Below are positions 1 through 5,128 of a DNA stretch of 12,078 nucleotides, piece by piece (the stretch's first letter is position 1; the number at the start of each line of letters is the position of its first letter). The DNA comes from an uncultured Acidimicrobiaceae bacterium. GTDB taxonomy: Bacteria > Actinomycetota > Acidimicrobiia > Acidimicrobiales > RAAP-2. The notes under the pieces are model-generated. The model was not told the origin of the DNA. It worked only from the letters and a program-made list of their open reading frames with translations, and did no database searches. The position numbers and the translations under genes are program-made. The stretch is from assembly GCA_937894805.1 (NCBI GenBank), contig CALAYR010000099.1, positions 1 to 12,078 of the forward strand, given 5' to 3'.

Positions 1-1
1 C

Positions 2-1186
2 ATGGTGGGGGCCCAGGCCGTTATCGGTGACATTGTGCCACCTCGTGATCGCGGTAGGTATTCCGGACTCTTCGGCGCCACTTTCGGCGCTTCCACCGTT
101 CTGGGCCCCTTGATCGGTGGACTCATTGTGGACAACATCTCTTGGCGTTGGGTTTTTCTCGTCAATATTCCCTTGGGCATTATCGCGTTCCTCGTAACGG
201 GCGTCGCGCTGCCAAAGACGTTGACTCGTGTCTCGCACGTGATCGACTACGCCGGCGCCTTCTTGTTGACGTTGAGCGCCTCGGCCTTCATCCTCTTCAC
301 TTCACTCGGGGGGAATTCGTTCAGCTGGAGCTCGTGGCAGAGTTACGGTCTCGCTGGACTTGGCCTGACCGCGGGGGTGGCCTTTTGGCGTGTCGAAAGA
401 CTGGCGGTCGAACCGGTACTCGCACCGCGAATCTTGGGTCACCGTGTGGTCTGGTCGGCCTCGGCCATCGGCTTCGTGGTTGGCTTCTCGATGTATGGCG
501 CCATGACGTTCTTGCCCTTCTTCTTCCAAACGGTGAAGGGAGTGAGTCCCACTATGTCGGGATTGCGTCTCTTGCCTCTGATGGTGGGTCTCTTTACGAC
601 CTCAATGGTGGCCGGTCAACTTCTCTCGAAGGGTTGGCGTTACCACCGCTTCCCAATGTTTGGTACGGCCATCATGACCGTGGGCCTCGCACTACTCGGC
701 ACTATGACAATGTCCACCTCGAGTCTGATGACCACGTTGTTCATGCTCATCCTGGGGATTGGTCTCGGGATGGTGATGCAGATTCTGGTCGTGGCAGTGC
801 AAAATGCGGTTGAGCTTCGAGACCTCGGAGCCGCGACCGCCGCCGCCAACTTCTTTCGGTCGATGGGTGGATCGTTCGGCACGGCCGCATTCGGCGCGCT
901 TTATACGAATATCCTGCCGCACAAGTTGCACAATAATTTGGCCGCACAACACCTCAGTGGCTCGAGTGTTCCACCGTCTTCACTGTGGACTCCTGATCGC
1001 CTCATCCATCTCCCAGGGCCCGTACTGCATGCAGTTTTGTCATCTATCGCCCAGTCGATTCAGACGGTCTTTCGTTATACCTTGCCTTTTGGAGTCTTGG
1101 CGTTTCTGCTCAGTTTGACGTTGCCGAATATCAAACTGCGCGGTCAGCTAGGCGACTCTGAAGCTCCATCACGACCAGCGGAGTAA
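2..1186 (+). CDS. MFS drug/solute exporter, DHA2 (EmrB/QacA-like) family, 5'-truncated by window edge
   Basis: The 394 visible residues are the C-terminal three quarters of a major facilitator superfamily transporter. The first in-frame ATG is at position 2, but homologues carry roughly 100 or more residues before this point, so the gene almost certainly starts outside the window. Visible near the start is a DRGRYSG loop, then GPLIGGLIVD followed by SWRWVFLVNIPLG, a combination characteristic of the 14-helix DHA2 family of proton-driven drug exporters. About ten further hydrophobic segments follow to the TAA stop. Such proteins sit in the cytoplasmic membrane and export small molecules; the substrate cannot be read from sequence. 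The last 56 bases overlap the convergent phosphatase gene. Family assignment is firm; drug specificity is unknown. Confidence 0.9.
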   Translation: MVGAQAVIGDIVPPRDRGRYSGLFGATFGASTVLGPLIGGLIVDNISWRWVFLVNIPLGIIAFLVTGVALPKTLTRVSHVIDYAGAFLLTLSASAFILFTSLGGNSFSWSSWQSYGLAGLGLTAGVAFWRVERLAVEPVLAPRILGHRVVWSASAIGFVVGFSMYGAMTFLPFFFQTVKGVSPTMSGLRLLPLMVGLFTTSMVAGQLLSKGWRYHRFPMFGTAIMTVGLALLGTMTMSTSSLMTTLFMLILGIGLGMVMQILVVAVQNAVELRDLGAATAAANFFRSMGGSFGTAAFGALYTNILPHKLHNNLAAQHLSGSSVPPSSLWTPDRLIHLPGPVLHAVLSSIAQSIQTVFRYTLPFGVLAFLLSLTLPNIKLRGQLGDSEAPSRPAE

Positions 1187-1604
1187 CTTCTCGCAACATT
1201 TCGAGACAGTCGTCAAAGTCCTCGTCTCGTCCGTAGTAGGGGTCGGCCACGTCCATTGAGCCGTGACCTAGAAGTTCGCGCACCAACAAGACGTCCGCTT
1301 CGGGGTGGCGGGCCAAGACGTCAGTGCGATGTTCTCGAGTCATCACCACCACCAGAGCAAATTCGCGCAGGAGCTCGGCGGAGGCGAACGCCCCTGGCGT
1401 GGCATTGGTCGGCAGTCCGGCTCGCTGGAGCGCCGCGGCAGCTCGAGGATCCATTTCTTTGCCAACGTGCCAGTTGGCCGTGCCGGCGCTCGTCACTTCG
1501 ACGCGTTCGGCCAAGCCGGGCGTGGCGGCAATCGCCTCTCGCAGCAGAATCTCACCAATGGGGGAGCGGCAGATATTGCCAGTACAGATGACGGCGACCT
1601 TCAT
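1131..1604 (-). CDS. Low-molecular-weight protein tyrosine phosphatase
   Basis: A 157-residue cytosolic phosphatase of the arsenate-reductase-like LMW-PTP family, which hydrolyses phosphotyrosine on proteins. The P-loop CTGNICRS gives nucleophile C7 and R13 (CX5R) right at the N terminus, and DPYYG supplies the general acid D121. Length matches the family (about 150-160). The frame stays open upstream to 2084, but the start at 1604 is right: the protein begins at the canonical MKVAVICTGN and is preceded by AGGAG with a 7-base spacer. The upstream extension would be antisense to the DUF3040 gene. Bacterial members often act on tyrosine kinases that control polysaccharide export, but no kinase or polysaccharide gene is seen here, so the target is unknown. 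It is divergent from the 1695 gene and convergent with the MFS gene. Confidence 0.93.
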   Translation of the reverse strand: MKVAVICTGNICRSPIGEILLREAIAATPGLAERVEVTSAGTANWHVGKEMDPRAAAALQRAGLPTNATPGAFASAELLREFALVVVMTREHRTDVLARHPEADVLLVRELLGHGSMDVADPYYGRDEDFDDCLEMLREVTPLVVMELQSRLADRAV

Positions 1605-1642
1605 GTGGTTACTCCTGGCTCCAGGGAAGGTGCGACCTGCCC

Positions 1643-1671
1643 GTGACATTGGGTTCTGCTCCCGATACGCT
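1643..1671 (+). promoter_or_regulatory. Candidate promoter for the DUF3040-ROK-HNH operon
   Basis: GTGACA (1643-1648, five of six matches to the housekeeping -35 consensus) is separated by 17 bases from TACGCT (1666-1671), a TAnnnT -10 box as is common in actinobacteria. The expected transcript start, near 1678, leaves a short leader before the ATG at 1695. This is inferred from motif match and position only. I could not pick an equally good promoter for the divergent phosphatase gene. Confidence 0.45.
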
Positions 1672-1694
1672 ACGAGAGATGAAAGGTAGTTCCG

Positions 1695-2078
1695 ATGCCA
1701 CTTTCTGAGCATGAACAGCGAGTCCTCCAGCAGCTCGAACAGTCGCTGCGTATAGACGACCCGGCCTTCGACAAGAAGGTCAGCGAAACAACGGTCTATA
1801 GCCACGCGGGACGTCGTATCCGTTGGGCACTCCTCGGCTTTCTTGCCGGTATGGCGATTTTGATTACTTGCTTTGCTTCCAGCGTGTTTCTGGGGCTGCT
1901 TGGTGTGGCCGTGATGTTCGCTTCTGGCGTGGTTATCGAGCGCAATCTGCGCCTCATGGGTCGCGCGTCGATCTTCGACCTGGGTCTCACTCGACAGGCG
2001 CGTGCTGCCACCGAAGGTGCCCAGACCGGCACGCCACCGTGGATGCGTTGGACTCGCCGTACTCAATCCGGCGAGTGA
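1695..2078 (+). CDS. DUF3040 family small membrane protein
   Basis: A 127-residue protein beginning with MPLSEHEQRVLQQLEQSL, the hallmark N terminus of the actinobacterial DUF3040 family. The first ~40 residues are a charged cytoplasmic segment (two short amphipathic helices by appearance). Two adjacent hydrophobic helices follow at about residues 43-61 and 64-82, then a basic, Gly/Thr-rich tail. No catalytic motif is visible and the family has no established biochemical role. In other actinobacteria a DUF3040 gene is commonly found just upstream of mraZ, so its presence about 2.5 kb upstream here is a conserved-neighbourhood signal. The start has an AAAGG-type ribosome site, and the stop overlaps the GTG start of the ROK kinase by four bases (GTGA), implying co-transcription. 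Confidence 0.85.
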   Translation: MPLSEHEQRVLQQLEQSLRIDDPAFDKKVSETTVYSHAGRRIRWALLGFLAGMAILITCFASSVFLGLLGVAVMFASGVVIERNLRLMGRASIFDLGLTRQARAATEGAQTGTPPWMRWTRRTQSGE

Positions 2079-2929
2079 ATCCAATCGACTGCATTGCCAT
2101 TGACGTTGGTGGCACCAAAGTCGAGATTGCTCGAGTCAGTTCAAGCGGTGAAATAACCAATCGGATTCGTATCGAAACGACTGAAGTTCGGGGCCACCTG
2201 TTTGAGCAAATTGTTTCATCCCTCGACCAACTCGGCCTGGCCCCCGGCACACCGATTGGCGTGGGCTGTGGCGGACCTATGGCGCGAGGCGGCACGACGG
2301 TCTCGCCGCTCAACATCCCCGAGTGGCGCAGCTTCCCTCTCCTTCAGGCGTTGATCGACGCCACGGGTGCAAACGTGTCTATTGACAATGACGCCAAGGC
2401 GCTCGCGCTCGCCGAAGGCCGTTTCGGCGGGGCCCGCGGGAGCGACAACTACGTGAGCATGGTGGTCTCCACGGGCATCGGGGGCGGCATTGTCCTGGAC
2501 GGTCGACTGCTCGATGGCGCGCTCGGCAACGCCGGACACATCGGACACCTAGTCGTTGAGCCCCAGGGGCGGCTCTGTGCCTGTGGGGTGCGTGGATGCT
2601 TGGAAGCTGAGGCCTCGGGAACGGCCTTACGGGCGATGCTTGGAGGCGATCCGAAGGCCGCCAACGAGGAGATTCGACGACGCACTGGTGTGATGGTCGG
2701 TCGAGCGGTGGCCTCAGTGGCGTCACTCCTCGACGTCACTCAGTTCTTTGTCGCCGGCTCCGTGGCCCTTGGATATGGAACTCCGTTCTTTGCAGCGGCG
2801 AATGAAACCGCGACCTCACTCGTCGGGCTGAGTTTTGCTCGGGCTGTTTCGATAGAGCCATCGACACTTGGTTCCGACGGTCCAATACTCGGTGCTGCCT
2901 GTGTCTCGTGGCGTAGCGTAGGGGTATGA
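2075..2929 (+). CDS. ROK-family sugar kinase
   Basis: A 284-residue cytosolic ATP-dependent sugar kinase of the ROK family. DVGGTK (residues 10-15) is the ATP-phosphate loop, N105-D106 in SIDNDAKA gives the catalytic aspartate, and STGIGGGIV (132-140) is the second phosphate-binding motif. The zinc site is H158 plus C168, C170 and C175 in CACGVRGC. Start chosen at GTG 2075: it overlaps the previous stop as GTGA and places the phosphate loop about ten residues in, as the family requires; the frame is open further upstream only because it shadows the DUF3040 gene. The sugar-recognition ExGH motif reads HIGH here (H155 in place of Glu), as in N-acetylmannosamine kinases such as NanK, so glucose specificity should not be assumed. 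No carbohydrate operon adjoins. The stop overlaps the next start (ATGA). Confidence 0.9.
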   Translation: MNPIDCIAIDVGGTKVEIARVSSSGEITNRIRIETTEVRGHLFEQIVSSLDQLGLAPGTPIGVGCGGPMARGGTTVSPLNIPEWRSFPLLQALIDATGANVSIDNDAKALALAEGRFGGARGSDNYVSMVVSTGIGGGIVLDGRLLDGALGNAGHIGHLVVEPQGRLCACGVRGCLEAEASGTALRAMLGGDPKAANEEIRRRTGVMVGRAVASVASLLDVTQFFVAGSVALGYGTPFFAAANETATSLVGLSFARAVSIEPSTLGSDGPILGAACVSWRSVGV

Positions 2930-3180
2930 GTCGACGCATACCGAAGGGACTGGCCCAGCATCTGGTTCGCCATCCACTCGATGTCGTCCCCCTGGTGCGG
3001 AGTGCCTGGGCACTGCGCCGCACGAAGTGGTGGGCGCACGCCCCATTTCTTCCGCTGCCCGGTCCGAAGTACTGGGAATTCCGCATGACTACGGCCTACG
3101 GTGATCCCCACGCTGTACCTTCGGCCCACGAAGCCGTTGAAGCGGCCCGCTGGACCGTTCGATCTCGGACGGAGAGGTAG
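2926..3180 (+). CDS. Small conserved-looking hypothetical protein (84 aa)
   Basis: I cannot assign this gene to a named family. It encodes an 84-residue, strongly basic, soluble-looking protein. An N-terminal amphipathic stretch rich in Arg, His and Leu (residues 3-33) precedes an aromatic/proline-rich core (WW at 35-36, FLPLPGPKYWEFR at about 41-53) and a TAYGD motif (57-61), and the protein ends in a charged helix. No transmembrane segment or cysteine is present. The ATG overlaps the ROK stop as ATGA, and the stop lies nine bases before the HNH gene, so it is very likely a real, translationally coupled member of the operon rather than a chance frame. The compact motif-like centre resembles short uncharacterised proteins I have seen in actinobacterial genomes, but this is recall, not a search. 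Confidence 0.7.
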   Translation: MSRRIPKGLAQHLVRHPLDVVPLVRSAWALRRTKWWAHAPFLPLPGPKYWEFRMTTAYGDPHAVPSAHEAVEAARWTVRSRTER

Positions 3181-3189
3181 AGCAGTCGC

Positions 3190-3696
3190 ATGGGGCGGGT
3201 TCTCCTCCTTAATGCGACGTACGAACCACTCCAGTTACTGTCGTCTCGTCGCGCAGTGCTTCTCTTGGTTGATGGCCGCGCCGAAGCCGTATCAACGCCG
3301 TCTGACCCGGAGGTCTGTCGTTCCGCTTCATTGACCGTGGAGATTCCCTCTGTCATGAGGCTGCAGTACGTCGTGAAGTTGCCCAGTCGCGTAAGGGTGC
3401 CCCCGCTGACGCGACGTTCAGTGCTGCAACGTGACAACCACTCGTGCGCCTACTGCAGCGCCGAGGCCGATACTGTCGACCACGTCCGCCCGCGTAGTCG
3501 TGGCGGTAAGAACGAATGGTCCAACGTTGTGGCGGCCTGTCGGCTCTGTAACTTCAAAAAGGGCGATCGCCTCCTCGAGGAACTTGGGTGGCGCCTTCGA
3601 TTCGACCCGCGTGCTCCTGATGGGTACGGCTGGCGATGGCGTAACCTCGGAGATTCGGACCCCGCGTGGACCGAATATCTCCCAAAGGCGTCATGA
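3190..3696 (+). CDS. HNH endonuclease family protein
   Basis: A 168-residue protein with the stand-alone actinobacterial type of HNH nuclease layout. The N-terminal domain starts at VLLLNATYEPLQLLS (residues 4-18). The HNH/zinc core follows: C86-x2-C89, D97-H98 (TVDHVRPRSRGG), W110-N112 and C117-x2-C120 followed by NFKKGDR. The two CxxC pairs would bind structural zinc, and the DH pair with the downstream Asn and Lys region would hold the catalytic metal. Homologues of this kind are usually chromosomal and are not part of a recognisable restriction system; the biological substrate is not established. A GGAG lies rather far (about 13 bases) from the ATG, so translation may rely on coupling to the preceding gene. 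The stop overlaps the next gene's start (ATGA). Confidence 0.9.
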   Translation: MGRVLLLNATYEPLQLLSSRRAVLLLVDGRAEAVSTPSDPEVCRSASLTVEIPSVMRLQYVVKLPSRVRVPPLTRRSVLQRDNHSCAYCSAEADTVDHVRPRSRGGKNEWSNVVAACRLCNFKKGDRLLEELGWRLRFDPRAPDGYGWRWRNLGDSDPAWTEYLPKAS

Positions 3697-4361
3697 AGTC
3701 ACGATACGAAGATCTCTACGACTACGAAGCTCTTCGTAAGTTTGAGGAAGCCACCGCCTTTATTGTCCGGATTGACGAACCTTTCGTCGTTCTCGGTGGC
3801 TCACAGCCCGATGATGTCTTACGTCCCGACATCGACGACTTTCATCCCGTGCGGCGCCGGCGCGGTGGCGGGGGAGTTGTCCTGCTACAGCCAGATGATC
3901 TCTGGATTGACTGGTGGATCCCTTCCACTGATTCTCGCGTCAGCGACGATGTCCGGCGCAACGCACTCCTGCCGGGAGAGTGGTGGTATCGCGCCATGGC
4001 AAACTTCCTCCCCAAGGCACCCGCCGTGGTTGGTGATGGTGTCTCGGGACCTAAAGAGTTGCGTACGGCCTGCTTCGCGACTTCGGGGCCCGGGGAGCTC
4101 TTCTACGAAGGGCGCAAACTGGTCGGTGTGACGCAGTGGCACGTTCGCGAAGGCATTTTTCTTTCAACGCTCCTACCAGCCCGTTCGATCTCGGCGCTTG
4201 CCAACCTCCTGGCTGAATGCCCGGAAGGCATGACCGAGGCGCTCGAGGCCATTTTGACCCTAGATTCACTGAATTTGATGCCCGAAGCTGAGGCCATAGT
4301 GGATCGCGTGCTTATCGCTTCGGCCGTCCAGCACCGCCGTAACCTCATGCTTTTGGCCTAA
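3693..4361 (+). CDS. Biotin/lipoate protein ligase (LplA)-like domain protein, divergent
   Basis: A 222-residue cytosolic protein resembling the catalytic domain of lipoate-protein ligase A/BPL enzymes, which attach lipoate or biotin to a target lysine through an adenylate intermediate. The signature is RRRRGGGGVVLLQPDDLWID (residues 54-73), matching the Arg-Ser-Gly-Gly-Gly nucleotide/substrate loop. It is followed by GRKLVGVTQ (140-148), whose K142 corresponds to the conserved catalytic lysine, then VREGIFLSTLL. The N-terminal third and the C-terminal helices are poorly recognisable. Start chosen at 3693 (ATGA overlap with the HNH stop, AAAGG four bases upstream) rather than in-frame GTG 3666. 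No lipoate-dependent enzyme gene adjoins, so the acyl substrate and target are unknown; octanoyltransferase activity or a non-enzymatic role is possible. Confidence 0.72.
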   Translation: MKSRYEDLYDYEALRKFEEATAFIVRIDEPFVVLGGSQPDDVLRPDIDDFHPVRRRRGGGGVVLLQPDDLWIDWWIPSTDSRVSDDVRRNALLPGEWWYRAMANFLPKAPAVVGDGVSGPKELRTACFATSGPGELFYEGRKLVGVTQWHVREGIFLSTLLPARSISALANLLAECPEGMTEALEAILTLDSLNLMPEAEAIVDRVLIASAVQHRRNLMLLA

Positions 4362-4386
4362 GTCCAGCCTTAATTCCCATCTGTTG

Positions 4387-4409
4387 TGCCCGTATCCGGG
4401 CATTTTCTT
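4387..4409 (+). terminator. Rho-independent terminator
   Basis: TGCCCG (4387-4392) and CGGGCA (4397-4402) form a perfect six-base-pair stem around a four-base TATC loop, followed directly by TTTTCTT (4403-4409). It lies 26 bases after the stop of the lipoate-ligase-like gene and before the mraZ promoter, so it should separate the upstream five-gene unit from the dcw cluster. Confidence 0.8.
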
Positions 4410-4442
4410 GCCTTTTGTGCGCGATTTTCTGCCAATTTCGAT

Positions 4443-4471
4443 TTGCGCACCCCGAAAATGTCGCCTACCAT
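4443..4471 (+). promoter_or_regulatory. Candidate promoter of the dcw cluster (P-mra)
   Basis: TTGCGC (4443-4448) and TACCAT (4466-4471) are spaced by 17 bases and fit a housekeeping sigma promoter of the actinobacterial TAnnnT type. Transcription would begin near 4478, exactly where the four TGG boxes start, so a protein bound to the boxes would cover the start site. A GTGCGC...GCGCAC inverted repeat (4417-4422 and 4445-4450) overlaps the -35 element. The assignment rests on motif, spacing and position after the terminator. Confidence 0.5.
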
Positions 4472-4476
4472 GACTC

Positions 4477-4527
4477 AAATGGCACGAAGTGGAGCGAAAA
4501 ACACACTAAGTGGCATGAAGTGGAGTA
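4477..4527 (+). promoter_or_regulatory. Four phased direct repeats, probable MraZ operator
   Basis: Four ten-base units of consensus AARTGGMRYG begin at 4477 (AAATGGCACG), 4487 (AAGTGGAGCG), 4508 (AAGTGGCATG) and 4518 (AAGTGGAGTA). They form two tandem pairs offset by 31 bases; the 20-base pairs match at 16 of 20 positions. The TGG cores at 4480, 4490, 4511 and 4521 are spaced 10, 21 and 10 bases, close to whole helical turns, so all face one side of the DNA. E. coli MraZ is known to bind TGGGN direct repeats with five-base spacers in its own promoter, which gives the same ten-base period. That this organism's MraZ binds here is inference. Confidence 0.7.
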
Positions 4528-4543
4528 TCTTTGTACTCCAAGA

Positions 4544-4553
4544 GGGGAGGTGA
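4544..4553 (+). promoter_or_regulatory. Strong ribosome binding site of mraZ
   Basis: GGGGAGGTGA is a near-complete Shine-Dalgarno sequence ending three bases before GTG 4557. It fixes mraZ initiation at the GTG codon. The run 4544-4551 is also complementary (one G-U) to a loop of the RNA structure between mraZ and rsmH. Confidence 0.75.
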
Positions 4554-4556
4554 GCC

Positions 4557-4973
4557 GTGACGCTGTTTGTAGGGAACTACCGACATTCAATTGATGAAAA
4601 GGGCCGGCTCGTCCTTCCGTCACGTTTCCGCACTCCCTTTGAAGGCGCCGGCTACATCGCGCCCTACGAAATGAATGTCGTGGGCATCTGGACTGTCGAG
4701 AACTTCGAGCGTGATTATGAGAAGCGCTTTGCCCGGCTTCACGAGAGCGTGGAGTACGACGAACGATTCCGTAATACGAACTTCCACACCTACCAAATCG
4801 AGATCGACAAGCAGGGTCGCTTTCTGCTGAACCCGCAACTTCGCGAGATGTTCGGCCTCGACGGAGAAGTCGTTTTTGCCGGTAACGGCGATCACATTGA
4901 AGTCTGGACACCGGAAGCGTACGCATCAAGTATCGAAGCCAACGTTTCAATTTTCGCCAAAACCATCGCATGA
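4557..4973 (+). CDS. mraZ: Transcriptional regulator MraZ
   Basis: A 138-residue MraZ, the conserved first gene of dcw clusters; the usual length is about 140-150. The two halves are AbrB-like SpoVT/MraZ repeats. The first carries DEKGRLVLPSRFR (residues 13-25) and the second DKQGRFLLNPQLRE (about 84-97), both matching the DxKGRxxxP signature whose basic residues contact DNA in oligomeric rings. GTG start supported by the strong GGGGAGGTGA site. MraZ is a cytosolic/nucleoid DNA-binding protein that represses its own promoter in E. coli; the phased TGG boxes just upstream fit the same circuit. Its stop forms an ATGA with an in-frame ATG of the following rsmH reading frame. Assignment is essentially certain; the direction of regulation here is inferred. 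Confidence 0.97.
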   Translation: MTLFVGNYRHSIDEKGRLVLPSRFRTPFEGAGYIAPYEMNVVGIWTVENFERDYEKRFARLHESVEYDERFRNTNFHTYQIEIDKQGRFLLNPQLREMFGLDGEVVFAGNGDHIEVWTPEAYASSIEANVSIFAKTIA

Positions 4974-5029
4974 ACCGAGGGGATGTACTGACCAAAAACT
5001 TCACGTACGTGGGCCGCGCTGGGATCTTG

Positions 5030-5127
5030 CGCCGCTCGCCGACTAGCACTGAACGAGCAACCTCCTCCGCCCGCTCGTTGGTGTTTCACTCCAATACCCG
5101 TTGGAGCGAGTCAGTCGGCGAGCAGCG
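5030..5127 (+). ncRNA. Structured RNA element in the mraZ-rsmH gap (three-way junction)
   Basis: The transcript can fold into three stems. P1 pairs 5030-5044 with 5113-5127 (14 of 15 pairs, one C-A mismatch), including 11 uninterrupted pairs GCTCGCCGACT/AGTCGGCGAGC. P2 pairs AACGAGC (5052-5058) with GCTCGTT (5073-5079), extended by CAC (5047-5049)/GTG (5081-5083). Its 14-base pyrimidine-rich loop at 5059-5072 contains ACCTCCTC. P3 pairs CTCCAA (5089-5094) with TTGGAG (5101-5106). P1 ends two bases before the likely rsmH ATG at 5129, so folding would bury its ribosome site. A structured motif called mraW RNA has been described upstream of this gene in actinobacteria; whether this is that motif I cannot tell. 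The pairing is seen; function is inferred. Confidence 0.65.
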
Positions 5128-5128
5128 A

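Noticed and set aside
1823..2074. Upstream extension of the ROK kinase frame
   Set aside because: It is out-of-frame shadow of the DUF3040 gene; family length and the phosphate-loop position demand a start near GTG 2075.
1605..2084. N-terminal extension of the phosphatase on the minus strand (open frame to 2084)
   Set aside because: The catalytic P-loop belongs at the very N terminus, a good AGGAG site precedes the ATG at 1604, and the extension is antisense to the well-recognised DUF3040 gene.
4526..4531. TATCTT as an alternative -10 box for mraZ
   Set aside because: No -35-like hexamer at 16-18 bases upstream, and the resulting leader would start inside or too close to the ribosome site.
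4983..4991. Two-codon mini-frame (ATG TAC TGA) behind GAGGGG after the mraZ stop
   Set aside because: The purine run directly abuts the ATG with no spacer, so it is not a plausible ribosome site; probably chance.
4465..5049. Long minus-strand open frame opposite mraZ
   Set aside because: Arg/Ser-rich translation with no recognisable motif, lying opposite a certain mraZ and its promoter; a typical shadow frame.
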